64,000 nucleotides of DNA, taken from Liolophura sinensis (taxonomy: Eukaryota; Mollusca; Polyplacophora; Chitonida; Chitonidae). Of this stretch, positions 33,601 to 45,734 are shown in pieces. Made by a program: the position numbers and the translations under genes. The notes under the pieces were generated by a model. That model searched no databases. It was not told where the DNA came from and worked only from the letters and a program-made list of their open reading frames with translations. Each line of letters opens with the position of its first letter. Position 1 is the first letter of the stretch. The DNA is taken from assembly GCF_032854445.1 (NCBI RefSeq), contig NC_088304.1, positions 4,402,001-4,466,000 on the forward strand, read 5' to 3'.

Positions 33601-36600
33601 AAAAAATGATGACAAGGCACCAGTGATGTGGATATGAGAAAAAATGATGACATGGCACCAGTGATGTGGATATCAGAAAAATGCTGACAAGGCACCAGTG
33701 ATGTGGATATGAGAAAAAATGCCGACATGGCACCAGTGATGTGGATATGAGAAAAAATGATGACATGGCACCAGTGATGTGGATATGCGAAAAATGCTGA
33801 CAAGGCAACAGTGATGTGGATATGAGAAAAAATGATGACATGGCACCAGTGATGTGGATATGAGAAAAAATGATGACATGGCACCAGTAATGTGGATATG
33901 AGAAAAAATGATGCTATATCATGCACGTTTAGAAAAGCTAAGCTAAGTATGAGAACTTAAAAAAATCTTACTTACGGAAGCTGTTCTAGAACCACCAGTA
34001 CTCCATATTTGGGCAATGGCTTGTTTGGTGTGAACTGTTTGTAGTCAATTACCATCCATTCATTGTTGTAACTATGAGAACATGAACAAGAAGTACACAA
34101 ATACATGTAAAACTATAATAGTAAGAAAAAAAAAAAGACAGTGACTTGGAAGACGTCTGATGTCCCACGATGACAGTCATGTAGAGCTATCTCAAGTTGT
34201 CGTCTCTATACAATAAGATCCAACTTGAGGAAAGTTTTAGAGTAAAACATCAAAATATCAGAATCTGATTGTGGCAACAGCAGATGGGCTATAAAGGGCG
34301 CCAGGTGTTCCTTCAGATCTGGTCAGCAACAAGTCACCATAAGAAGGACTGTTACCTGTAGATTTGAATTCATCAACACTGACCTCCATCTGTTAGACCC
34401 CTGATGACTTAAATCAGCTAGGTATTCTCATCTTCACTATTATAAGGAGTACAGTACTTATCCACTAACGTTCCACTGTTATGCATCTGAAACAACGACG
34501 ACCATCCTAATCCAGTTTCAGCCATCCGGTTGGCGTAAATAGTCCGAATCCCTTCCAGAATCTGTCCTGTTGGCTTTACCTTCTTCCACAGGTCAGGGTT
34601 GCCATTCCCAATTGTTGTTTCCATGGTAACCTTTCAACAAAAGACCGCAAAAGATTCAATTATTACCTTAAAATAGATGTTTTTGCCAAAGATAGACTTA
34701 CAGGGCAAAAACCTTTCCCACCAACATGAACAAAATCTTTCCATTAGCATGCGCCTGTTTGTTGGAATAACTTTCATGAGGCAGTTTCACATTTTAAATC
34801 AAACTTAAATATTAATATTGGTACCATTCAGATACATGTATGCTTTGAACAGACCAATTTTAAATTAACTACACATCATCTCAAAGGCTTTTTATGCAGA
34901 TTTTTATTATGGTTTTCATGATTTTTTTTTCCATTTCTGATGGCAAGCCAAATGCAACTTTTTTTCTAATTGTTATCTCTCCACATTTATACATATGTTA
35001 AGATAGTATATACATGAAGAATGAATGAAAGTAATCAGAACATGGTTAGGAGCTGGAAAGAATTGGTGACATCATAAAGTTGATTCAAAATGTCCAGCTT
35101 AGAAACTCACATCACATTCGCTGTAAAATAATGTCAAAAATCATGAAAACAGATTTGAACTCTGCACACAAGGGGCTTTTACATGATGTGAACTTCATTT
35201 AAAGGTAGTCTGATAGTGAATTAATTTTAAAAAAAAGGTAATAAATGCAGTTCTCATAAAGGTTTTCTGTAAATTTTTCAGTTTTTGTGAGATAAAAAAG
35301 GGCAACTTTTGACTTACTAAACCAGAAGACAGAATGTAGAAGTCATCGCCTGAATACAACACACCAGGATAGGATGAAAATGAAACAGCACGCCCAGGGA
35401 TTACATCTGAAAACAAAACAGCATGGCCTGGAATTAAATCTAAATACAGAAACCACATAACCTGGTATTACATCTACAAAGAAAACAGCACGCCCAGGGA
35501 TTATATCTGATAACAAAACAGCATGGCCTGGTGTTAAATCTAAATACAGAAACCACATAACCTGGTATTACATCTACAAAGAAAACAGCATGCCCAGGGA
35601 TTACATCTGAAAACAAAACAGCATGGCCTGGTATTACATCTGAAAACTGACACAGCATGGCCTAGTATTACATCTGAATACAAAACAGCATGACCTGATA
35701 TTACATCTGAAAACAAAACAGCATGGCCTGATATTACATCTGAAAACAGATACAGCAGATCTGGTATTACATCTAAAAACAAAACAGCATGGCCTGGTAT
35801 TACATCTGAAAACAGAACCAGCAGACCTGGTATTACATCTGAAAACAAAACATCATGACTTGGTATGACATCTGAAAACAGAAAATGCAAAACCTGGTAA
35901 TACATCTAAAAAAAAAAATTGCAAAATCTGGTGTTTTGTCATCGGGCCTGGTATTACATCTAAAAGCAAGACAGCATGGCCTGGTATTACATCTAAAAAC
36001 AAACACAGCGTTGCCAAGTATTAGATCTAAAAACAAAAATTGCTAAACCTGGTGTTTTGTCTAAAAACAAACATAGCGTGGCCTGGTATTACATCTAAAA
36101 ACAAGACAGAATGCCCTGGTATTACATCTAAAAACAAAACAGCATGGCCTGGTGTTAAATCTAAATACAGAAACCACATAACCTGGTATTACATCTACAC
36201 AGAAAACAGCACGGCCTAGTATTACATCTGAAAACAAAACAGCATGGCCTGGTATTACATCTGAAAACTGACACAGCATGACCTGGTATTACATCTGAAA
36301 ACAAAACAGCATGGTCTGGTATTACATCTAAAAACAGATACAGCAGACCTGGTATTATGTCTAAAAACAAAACAGCATGACCTGGTATTACATCTAAAAA
36401 CAAAACATCATGACCTGGTATTACATCTAAAAACAGAAACTGCAAAACCTGGTAATACATCTAAAAATAAAAATTGCAAAACCTGGTGTTTTTTTCATCG
36501 GGCCTGGTATTACATCTAAAAACAAGACAGCATGGCCTGGTATTACATCTAAAAACAAACACAGCGTGGCCTGGTATTACATCTAAAAACAAAAATTGCT

Positions 36601-39600
36601 AAACCTGGTGTTTTGTCTAAAAACAAACACAGCATGGCCTGGTATTACATCTAAAAACAAGACAGAATGCCCTGGTATTACATCTAAAAACAAACACAGC
36701 ATGGTCTGGTATTACCTCTGAAAACAGACAGAGCATGACCTAGTAACACACCTAAAACAGAAACAGCATGGCCTGGTATTACATCTGAAAACTGTCACAG
36801 CATGACCTGGTATTACATCTGAAAACAAAACAGCATGGTCTGGTATTACATCTAAAAACAGATACAGCAGACCTGGTATTATGTCTAAAAACAAAACAGC
36901 ATGACCTGGTATTACATCTAAAAACAAAACATCATGACCTGGTATTACATCTGAAAACAGAAACTGCAAAACCTGGTAATACATCTAAAAATAAAAATTG
37001 CAAAACCTGGTGTTTTTTTCATCGGGCCTGGTATTACATCTAAAAACAAGACAGCATGGCCTGGTATTACATCTAAAAACAAACACAGCGTGGCCTGGTA
37101 TTACATCTAAAAACAAAAATTGCTAAACCTGGTGTTTTGTCTAAAAACAAACACAGCATGGCCTGGTATTACATCTAAAAACAAGACAGAATGCCCTGGT
37201 ATTACATCTAAAAACAAACACAGCATGGTCTGGTATTACCTCTGAAAACAGACAGAGCATGACCTAGTAACACACCTAAAACAGAAACAGTATGCTCTGG
37301 TATTACATCTGAAAACAGACACAGCATGACCTGGTGTTATTTCTAAACACAGAGTGAATCAAGTTTTATTGAATATTGCTCAGTAGTTGGGGAGACTGAT
37401 GATTACAATGAAGTCATATATCTCCTATGACCTGGGGAAGCAGGTTCAAGGTCATTAGCACTGCCCACACTTTAATATCTTCCATGAGGCGCCACCAGTG
37501 AATCCCTGTAGGAAACATTTCAGTAAAATATTCGACAATGTCAATTTTCGATCAGCTTTCTACTGAACTGGAGATAAACACTTTCACAAAATTTTGCAAC
37601 AATACATAAATCTGGCTTCAGATATTTTGGTACGGGACAGATGGATGTGTATCACTACGAAAATATCATTTAGTCAAGGCTGAACAAGGGATAACAAATC
37701 AGATATGTTTGTGCCTCAAGTTTCCTTAATTTGCTGAAAGGATTTTTCACTTATTTATTTATTTATTTGATTGATGTCTAATGCCATACTCTAGAACATT
37801 TCATTTATGTGACAGCAGTCAGCATTATGGCGGGAGGAAACCAGGAAGAGCCCTGTGGAAACCCACGACCATCCGCAGGTTGCAAAAGGATAACTCAGAA
37901 ACATTTGTTACTATTTTTAATTCCGTGGGTCTCTTACCTGACTGTGGAATCATGTGAAATCCAAAGTCGTATTTCTTCAAAATCCTCAACATCGTCTCGA
38001 AACCACTCCAAGTGTCATGTGACACATAGAGATCGGCGTTGTCAGGGAGTAATTTAATGAGCGCTGAGCACGACCCCGAACCATGCACACGGTCACGATC
38101 TTCTTTGTTCAAAGCTGATTCCAAGTCTTCTAAATCTCCTCCGATTTGAAACATTCTGAAAAACAATATAATGTTATTACATGTAGAATGGGAAAGAAGA
38201 CTCATGTTTGATTGGCTGACAAGAGACATCGCCATAAAGCTCATCTATTGGTCACATCTGAAAGAGCATATCATTTGTATTAAGAGTCTCTATACAATGC
38301 CAACAAGTATTTAACTTGGTCCTTGCAATCTGAAACACCAGTTAAACAGGGACACCTCCTGTTCACATTTGGCTTAATACCACACCGGCCATTTCATGGT
38401 AAAAAAGTCTTCTGAACCAGAAAACAGGGAGTATGCTTTTCTAAATTAATATGGCAAATATATAAAATCAAAAAAATAAAAAAAGGAGAGGTAGTTTATA
38501 ACACAAAAAACCTGATTTAAACTTGAAAAGACAAAAAGGAAAAGACAAAAAACAAAACAAAGAAAATGAAGTAATTTTCATTAGATATACCAATGGAAAT
38601 TGTGTCTCAAACACCTTCAACTTTTTAAAAATCTTTTGAGTTACACGGAATGGAAACTTTTCCCACCTAAATTAACTTGAATCTAAGTTGTGTAAGGTAT
38701 TGTTCATTCCTGTCTTGGCAATTACGATTTAAGGGTTTATAGAGCTGTTTGTTGTGTATATACCGCTCAAACTTGTGTCATACCAAGAATGCGCAGAATT
38801 TGAGGTAGTTGATGAGGTATTAAACACGGTTCAGAGGTATCGGTGACACAACAAACACCAAGACAAAGGTGGTAAACTCTATTCTACCTCCCAAAAAAGA
38901 AGAAAATGAAGCAAAAACAGCATATTTCATGATGCCCGTCTCTTATACGCCCTCCACGGAGGTCATGCATTTTAGGCCAATCAACAGGAAACTTAGGCCA
39001 TTGCAGGACATAGGAAGGTAAAAGTTTACTGTACATGTACTTTGACGTCGCAGACCTGAGTTCAAATTGGAATATCATGAAAAAAATGTTTCTTTTTTCA
39101 GGTCATGGTATCTGGGTGTAAAATAACAAAAATGTGAAAACAAAAGGGATATCTATAAATTGTGCGAAGTAACATTTTTATTGCTGAATTCAAATAGTTC
39201 GACTGTATGTAAATCATAAAAAACAAATCTAATAACTAAACAACTTCAAATTCTTTAACTTGTAGAAACAAACAACATAAACTGATATTTATTCAGGGAG
39301 GTAACCATACCAGCCTGTGTGTTGCATGACACACGCATGTTGTTTGTAAGGTCATCTCTATTTAATATGTATATTTGTACACAGTCTGCAACTAACAGTG
39401 GGGTAGAATTGTGGGCAAACAGTTAACATTATACTTATATATCACATATATATATATGTATGATCAATTCAGTTGTCATTATGCTGGCTTCCTCTCCGGC
39501 TGTAAGTGGGAAGGTCTGTCAGCAACCTGCGGATGATCGTGGGTTTCCCCCGGGCTGTGCCCGGTTTCCACCCACCATAATGCTGGCCGCTGTCGTATAA

Positions 39601-42100
39601 GTGAAATATTCTTGAGTACGGCATAAAACACCAATCAAAAAAAAAAAAAAAAAAAAATCAGTTGTCATTACGTTGGAAAATTGAGGCACCTCATGAAATG
39701 CCTTCAACATTCGTGGTGGGCTTTATGGACCATACCTGCCCTTCATCACAATCCTCTTTGCCTTCGGTTATGCTACTGACGAAATGACCATCTCCAGAAA
39801 TGAACTGAATATACATGTGTAGTAATATTTGAACTTACAGAAAGCCAAATGGATCCTTGATGACATAAGACGGCTCAGAAGAAATTCCCACATAACCATC
39901 ATGAAGAGCATTTAACTGAATCAACAGTAACATCACCTGAAACAGAAAATGAAAGTGACCACAACAACATTATGTTAATGTAAATGTAGGCCTTCTATAA
40001 CTTGGCCTATACTTGGCCGCCAATTTTGCCCATGGTTGATTTTGAGAAATCTGCTTGTTTTGAAATTATATACTGGAAACTGAAGAGTCAAACGTAATAT
40101 TTTAAAACAAGTGTTTGTTATAAACAACAGCACCCTATTGGGCCAAAAAATACACCCTATTGGAAGAATTTTTAGGTCAAATACAATAGGTTACTTATTG
40201 AGCAGCCTTCTCGTATTTGTTGATTCGCTGATGTTACATGTATACTGCATTACACTGCATATGGTTGATTTACTTATTTATTTGACTGTTGTTTTATACT
40301 GTACTCAAAATATTTCACTTAAACAATGGCAGCCAGCACTATGGTGGGAGGAATCTGAGCAGAGCCTGGGGGAAACAACAACCATCTGTAGGTTACTAGC
40401 AGACCTTCTCACGTGTGATTGAAGAGGAAGCCAGGATGAGCTGGACTTGAACTCACGGCGACTCCATTGATGAGAGGCCTCTGGGTCACTGTGATGCACT
40501 GGCACGCTAACCACTAAGCCACTACTGCCCTCTATATGGTTGATTATAAAGTTCATGTACATGTATTATTAAAATGGATTAAAACATGGGTGGGCTAATG
40601 GATGACAATATGACAACAAAGAATAACACTGTGGGTAATTTATTCCTCCTTTTCTAGCTTATAGTAAATGACCTTAAATTTCCCCTTAAAAAGTTCAATT
40701 TTACGGGCGATTAAATATCATATAGTATCACATTCAGTTCTGAAACTTACATTTTTCCAGTAGGATATCACCCTACCTTCGTCAAAAGACCATTCTCTGA
40801 CTCGCATAATTCTCAGAATCAGGCAAAATGCAAAATTCTTTGCCCTTAACCATAACTATTAAAGACCATCTTGTATGAAGATATTTTTTAGACAAAATGG
40901 ATTAGATGTAATTTTTGACTAGGCCTTTTGTACCTGGTGCCAGAGGGGGTTATTATCTGCCAACTGTTCAATCTGAGAGTACATCCATTTCAAGTTGGTT
41001 TGCAGGAAAGTTTGAAGCCTCGTACAGTATGGTGACAGAGGAGTCTGACAGTAGCCCTTCACCGTGTTCTCCCAGTTTAATGTGATGAGGTCAGAGGTCA
41101 AAAAGCCCTCTGCCAGACCAGCAGCATAGGCTTGAATGTGATCATCAAAGCTTTCTTCTGTGACAATGTCCAAAAAGCTCCATCTGTTGAAGGCAAATTT
41201 TTGACATATAAGTGGCCAATACAGTATTTGATTTAAAACTAAAACTCTCAAAGACTAAAAATTAGAAAGATAAATACCTGTACAAGCCATGAATTCCTCT
41301 AACACCCCCACCCCCAAAACCTGAAATGTCAACACTAACGATGATCACAATCCCTTAACACAGCTAATACAACAAACAATAAAAAAAACACCCATAATAA
41401 AATGTTTCACCTAGTAAACCATGTGACACAGACAAAATTTCACAGTTCAACACAATTCCGTCTTGTTTGATTGGTCAGCTCGATTGTTTCGATTGCCAAA
41501 GTTTGGTTGGAGGGGACACACGAAGATAATTTCTTCGCCAGTATGCCACACGTTTGATACAAGCGAATCAATTTTTGAGATGTTGAGAAATTCATAAAAT
41601 ACGCCTGTGCACTAGAAAATATCCGTCTAGTGTGTCCCCCGCTTAATATACTGTGGCTGCTTGCACTATAGTTGGTGGAAGCCAAGCAGAGCCTGTGATA
41701 ATACGAACTACCATCCAGAGGTTGTTGCCTGACCTTTCCACGTAAGACCAGAGTAATGGGGTGCACGTCGCTAAGTGATATATTGGAGTAATGTCGACAA
41801 TTAAACTTGTCAGGAACGAGTGGTCCGTAGGTCCGGAGAGGGGAGGAAGTTTACTGTAGGGGCGGTATGAAGTTCAGAGATGACCCCCAGGCCGAATACT
41901 TACCCCGTTTGATCTATTTTGTTTGTGAAATTCCCGTAAGCTACCCAATTGGAAACAGATTGATGATTGATCACAAACTTCTTTGTGCCAGAATCATAAG
42001 TGATGTAGACTTCATTTGCCGCTGAATGCAGAATTAATTGCAAAACAGTTGACGCCAACAGAAACCAAGCAAACTTTGACTGCCTCATGTCCACCGCCAT
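30646..42100 (-). CDS. PLBD1: Phospholipase B-like 1 type protein (PLBD family), 11 exons, complete
   Basis: Exons in order: 42100-41904, 41183-40934, 39936-39839, 38155-37938, 35406-35318, 34630-34470, 34071-33976, 32793-32722, 32481-32329, 31718-31559 and 30828-30646 (TGA). All junctions are GT/AG and phases agree, giving 558 residues, close to the usual PLBD length. The family are lysosomal/secreted Ntn-hydrolases that mature by autocleavage before a nucleophile cysteine. Landmarks: hydrophobic signal peptide; QAYAAGLAEGFLT; DPFGF; GSGSCSALIK, with Cys211 as predicted nucleophile; VSFSSYPGVLYSGDDFYIL; TTIGNGN; YNNEWMVIDYK; GDWFSYDHAPRANIFRR; YNDFQHDP; ENAISARSDLNP; ISGPTFDQQPPFQWSTS. Sequons NFT, NQS, NMS, NCT and NKS fit a glycosylated lysosomal protein. 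Substrate in this organism is unknown. Phospholipase versus amidase activity is debated for the family. The start is ATG at 42100; the in-frame ATG at 42088 is an alternative. Confidence 0.93.
30845..31478. repeat. 30 bp minisatellite in PLBD intron 10
   Basis: The unit reads AATACAGCTCCATTGGTATCATCACATGAT on the + strand, with about 20 copies; later units carry GTGTGCTCATAGC instead. It starts about 20 bp from the acceptor of the last exon. Some units, read on the - strand, resemble that acceptor (CTGTATTTTCA). Frames across it on both strands are artefacts. A SINE-A scrap lies at 31485-31550. Confidence 0.9.
33085..33918. repeat. 38-39 bp minisatellite in PLBD intron 7, about 21 copies
   Basis: The unit is GATGACATGGCACCAGTGATG followed by TGGATATGAGAAAAAAT, with length changes in the A-run and CATGG/CAAGG variants. 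It begins about 60 bp downstream of the exon 7 donor (- strand). The long - strand frames here are repeat readings, not genes. Confidence 0.95.
35407..37345 (-). repeat. 33 bp minisatellite made of exon 5's acceptor and first codons, about 55-60 copies
   Basis: On the - strand the unit reads TTTTGTTTTCAG or TTTTGTTTTTAG plus ATGTAATACCAGGCCATGCTG. The true exon 5 begins after the same TTTGTTTTCAG with ATGTAATCCCTGGGCGTGCTG, so each unit copies the 3' splice site and the start of the exon. Most units are 33 bp, and their reading phase (DVIPGHAVLFS) matches the exon (DVIPGRAVSFS). Units degenerate in places, with variants of about 30-37 bp. It fills most of PLBD intron 4. Confidence 0.92.
37742..37885 (-). 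mobile_element. SINE-A fragment, reverse orientation
   Basis: ATTTATTTATTTATTTGATTG, a CATTTCATTTATGTGACAGC tail, CAGCATTATGGCGGGAGG and ACCCACGACCATCCGCAGG in reverse; the head is missing. It lies immediately before exon 4 on the + coordinate side, in PLBD intron 4. Confidence 0.85.
37938..38155 (-). other. PLBD1: PLBD exon 4 carrying the predicted nucleophile cysteine
   Basis: This exon encodes GGDLEDLESALN, then HGSGSCSALIKLLPDNADLY and SHDTWSGFETMLRILKKY. In PLBD proteins the chain is cut before the Cys of the C-S-A-L-I-K motif, which then acts as N-terminal nucleophile. That cysteine is present (residue 211 of the 558), so the enzyme is predicted to be active. Confidence 0.8.
39482..39657 (+). 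mobile_element. 5'-truncated SINE-A with 13 bp target duplication
   Basis: The copy starts inside the family (TGCTGGCTTCCTCTCCGGC) and ends in an A-run. TCAGTTGTCATTA flanks it at 39469-39481 and 39658-39670. Truncation together with a perfect duplication shows target-primed reverse transcription of an incomplete copy, presumably by a LINE. Confidence 0.92.
40268..40532 (-). mobile_element. SINE-A, near full-length, reverse orientation
   Basis: TTATTTATTTGACTGTTG, TACTCAAAATATTTCACTTA, GGTGGGAGGAATCTGAGCAG, GATGAGCTGGACTTGAACTC (box B in reverse) and GCACGCTAACCACTAAGCC (box A in reverse). It lies in PLBD intron 2. A poorer reverse fragment lies near 41640-41760. Confidence 0.85.
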
Positions 42101-42115
42101 TTTGATACGGGCCGC

Positions 42116-42138
42116 GTCATGTGACCCAGTCACATGAC
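42116..42138. promoter_or_regulatory. Two E-box/M-box motifs just upstream of the PLBD1-like start
   Basis: GTCATGTGAC (42116-42125) and GTCACATGAC (42129-42138) lie 16-38 bp upstream of the ATG at 42100, 3 bp apart, and are the same site in opposite orientation. TCATGTGA is the M-box recognised by MiT/TFE factors, which switch on lysosomal genes in vertebrates (CLEAR element GTCACGTGAC). This would fit a lysosomal hydrolase, but it is a motif inference. Confidence 0.5.
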
Positions 42139-42169
42139 CAGTGTCAGCTGACGGCGTTCCAAGTGGACG

Positions 42170-42623
42170 CAGACCCCCATTACAACTTCCGTTTTTCAGT
42201 AGGTTTTTCGATTGTAGTTCTGTGTATTTTAGGGTGTAAAGTCTTTTTTTGCTGCCAGCCTGCCGTTTTAGGTGTACCGGTGCATGCCTGGTATCAAAAT
42301 GATGGAAATTGTCTAAGCTTTGGGCAGGTATGAGTTTTAATGGTGAAAGTTTGAAATTCTGGGCGAGAGGACACAAGGAGACAGGTGGTGATGAGGCTGC
42401 GAGTGACGTCCCCTTGGCGTTGCTATGGTGCTAGGCACCCCTCCCAGCTGCCGGCATGGAATGGTCCAGATTTTGACGGTCAACCTATGTCAAGATTTTT
42501 ACAGCTTCTTTCTCACATGCTGGGCCAGGTATGCACCAAAGCTTGTTGGCCTCGGAATGTTTGGGACTGAGCTACAGCGCTAAACGTTAACATTGCCGCT
42601 TATGGAAAACTAATGGGGGTCTG
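42170..42623. mobile_element. MITE-like element, copy 1
   Basis: It starts CAGACCCCCATTACAACTTCC and ends with TAATGGGGGTCTG, the inverse of the start (13 bp). It is about 90% like copy 2 at 44182-44601 over most of its length. There is no coding frame. The ends starting with CAG could suggest a hAT-type non-autonomous element, but I do not see a clear 8 bp target duplication. Confidence 0.65.
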
Positions 42624-43075
42624 TGGCCAAGTATAACAGCCGCCTCCATCAACCTTAGCTTTTCAATACATTTATCTCTCTCTCTCTCTTCCAAATCTCT
42701 CGGGTAACGTTGCATATTGTAGATGGCGACTAAGAAATAAATGGAGAACTGAATAAATGAATTTACTAATAATATATTCTATTCACAATTTCGTGAATCC
42801 GGTTAAATACATGCAATTAACATGGAGCTTAATGGGCAAAATGCTGATTTTAGCCTATTCCTGAAGGCTAAGGTTCCGTATATAGCTTACAGTCCTACCT
42901 GTAGGCTAGGACTATCGTCTGTTTCTTTTAGCCAGTCGCCTATATTCAGGTGTGTGTACAATCGGTCATACTCGCTAACAAAATTGCCTTCTGTCAGTGA
43001 CACATAGCAACACAAGCTCCACACATCGGTATATTGGAAGACCATGTTCTTGCAAAGAAAATGAAGATAGAGCGC

Positions 43076-43599
43076 TTTTTCCAATATTTAATGTTAAACT
43101 CCATAAACCATGTTTCGACACCAAGAAGTCATTGCCTCGGATGACGTCATAATTATTCAGAAACCAGTGACATGTTGGATATTGGATGCGAGTTCAATGT
43201 GTTTTGACGAAGGGCGACACCAGTTACCTAAACTGCTATCAACTTGAATTTAAACCCTGTTTCTGACAGTGCCATATTTGACAATGTTAGGACGTTTTAG
43301 TATAATATAACCTTCATAAATGAATTTTATTTTTTCTCTTGTAGCATATGATCTTGCATGCTAGGGCATTCTGTTATAAACAAAATCTATTCGTTGAGAC
43401 AGCAGTGTAGCTGTGTTATCGCGTGAAGTTTGTTCTAACCGCATGCTGTTGTAGCTATATTGTATAACAAATTACTCTCCACGCTCATTGCCCAGGATGC
43501 AACTTACTTCTGAATAATTATGACATCCCCCGATACAATAAGTTCTTGGTGTTGAAACCACGCTTATGGAGTTTAACATTATGAATTAGAAAAAAAAAA
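43076..43599. mobile_element. Foldback element with about 85-90 bp inverted arms
   Basis: The arm at 43076-43160 (TTTAATGTTAAACTCCATAA, GACACCAAGAAGTCATTG, GTCATAATTATTCAG) is the reverse complement, with mismatches, of the arm at 43510-43599 (CTGAATAATTATGACATC, GTTCTTGGTGTTGAAACC, TTATGGAGTTTAACATTATG). The interior of about 350 bp shows no gene. Confidence 0.75.
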
Positions 43600-44181
43600 G
43601 TGTTCTAAATTCAATTGCCTTGCAATGTTATGAACGTACAAGATATCAATATGTAGAGCTTAAGTTGTTATGTTAGGCAATTATGTTAATGAGTGGGCGT
43701 ATGACTGATTTCACAAACAGCTGCACACAGACGACTGGCTAAAAGAAATACATGTAGACTATAATGTAACATCTGTTATATTAGTCCCAGATATACGTAC
43801 GGCATTGTCAGCATGGGATTTAACATATTCCTCGGCCACTTTCTCGGACTTTTGGCTGACACTGACTAGACAGAGTCGGTGCGAAGAGAATGGGACAGCA
43901 TGAACCCAGACAACGCTGCTGGCTAACACCTTTAATTTTATGAATAGGACTGGTTTTCGCGAATTTGACTTCGGATGACTATTGATTTACCGGGTGACGA
44001 TCAGAATTGTGATTTTTATATACTTCACCTATACTATATTTAATTCAATGAAGATTTATTCCATGAACAGTTATCTGACATGTAGTGTCAGGAATTCGTT
44101 TTAATGTAGACCCCAGAACCGAAACGTATATGCATAAACCCGGAGATCCCCCCAATAAACCAACTCACAGCTAGTGGGTCA

Positions 44182-44601
44182 CAGACCCCCATTACAACTT
44201 CCGTTTTTCAGGAGGAAGGGTGTAAAGTCTTTTTTTGCTGCCAGCCTGCTGTTTTTTGGTGTACAGGTGCATGCTTGGTATCAAAGTGATGGAAATTGTC
44301 TAAGCTTTTGGCAGGTATGAGTTTTACTGATGAAAGTTTGAAATTCAGGGCGAAGGACACAAGGAGACAGGTAGTGATGAGTCTATGAGTGACGTCCCCT
44401 TGGCGTTGCTGGGCACCCCTCCCGACTGCCGGCATAGAAAGGTCCAGATATTGACGTTCAACTTGTGTCAAGATTTTTATGGCTTCTTTATCACAGGCTC
44501 GGCCAGGTATGCACCAAAGCTTTTTGGCCACGGAATGTTTGGGGCTGAGCTACAGCGCTAAACGTTAACATTGTCGCTTACGGAAAGTTAATGGGGGTCT
44601 G
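44182..44601. mobile_element. MITE-like element, copy 2
   Basis: Same ends as copy 1 (CAGACCCCCATTA and TAATGGGGGTCTG) and the same internal words such as GTGTAAAGTCTTTTTTTGCTG, AAATTGTCTAAGCTTT and GAGCTACAGCGCTAAACG. It is 34 bp shorter than copy 1. Confidence 0.65.
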
Positions 44602-45734
44602 TGGCCAGTGTGTATATACCAGTAGTGATTATCTGTATGTTACCGGTATCTATCCTGACCTGCGTGAGAGTACTTGAGGCGGATTTCAAATTGCTTGCCC
44701 TGAATCATGAACTTCAACCGTTGTGGAGTACATGTCCAGTATATATAGGTCGAGACAGGTGTGACGTTCATACACACACAGAGCAAACATACGAGATCTC
44801 ATATAAGAATGAACCGCGTTTTAGGTCAAATTTGCACAGTGTTTGCTGTGTTTACTGGTTTTGTTCTCAGTAAGAGTGTTAAGATAATTTTTCACCTTGT
44901 TTTGAACTCTTTATTTGCATGAGCAGTAAAAAGAAAAAGACAACAAATAATATAACCTGAGATATTCGGGGAGAGGAGTGGAAACAGTCATTATTTCTGA
45001 TGCGCTTGGCAACTCCATAAATCGAGTGTTTAAAATCAGGAATCCATACGACGCCACAACAGGCCCCATGTTAAAGCAACGGGAAACACGATGTCGCGTC
45101 ATTCGTTCCCCACCTACACGCACATAGGCCCAGGGTTAGACAAGAAGAAAAAATGACACTTTAGGCTGCACAGAGCACATTTTTTTCTATCTGGTGGTGC
45201 CTGCTGCATAATTTTGCGATTTTTTCCTCGCCATACACATAAAGCCTGAAAACGGCAAAGCTGGCGTAAATCGCTGAGTCCATAGCGTCCTCCATCTCTA
45301 ACACCCTGTTATTTATGCTGGGGTGTGTTGCCTCTCAGCCGATGAGAGTTGTTAAAACTGCCGGCTTGTTCGTGTAAACTCGGAACGTACATCCAACATT
45401 CCGGTTTCCTGATCGTCAAGTGGAAAACGAACTGCACTGTTCGCTACCTTCTGGAAGGAAGGATATGTACGAATTGCACTTCGGCGGTTTCCGACGGCAG
45501 TTCTCCTCCTAACACAGAAGGCTTCAGGACTCGTTCTTATAGGCAAAATGGAGTCGCCCACAGCTGATTTTGGCTAAATTATTTATAATTTATCAACTTG
45601 AGGTACATATTAGAATTTTTTATGGCATGCACCTTTCTTCTCCTTTAAAAGGAAAACCAGGATTCCGGTGAAGTACGCCTAAGCGGAAACAACTGCATCC
45701 TCGGGTTATATGAAGATCTATGCGTCGAAACAGT
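44602..45734. other. No gene recognised
   Basis: A stretch at 45349-45567 is open on both strands, but no start context, splice sites or familiar residues support a gene. An E-box-poor, mixed-composition sequence; nothing else seen. Confidence 0.5.

Noticed and set aside
33184..33926. Long reverse-strand open frames of 143-234 residues (HITGAMSSFFL repeats)
   Set aside because: They are readings of the 38-39 bp intronic minisatellite in several frames at once, lie in a PLBD intron and have no splice or start context.
45349..45567. Region open on both strands (72 and 69 residues)
   Set aside because: No recognisable residues, no start or splice support; consistent with chance in a GC-richer stretch.
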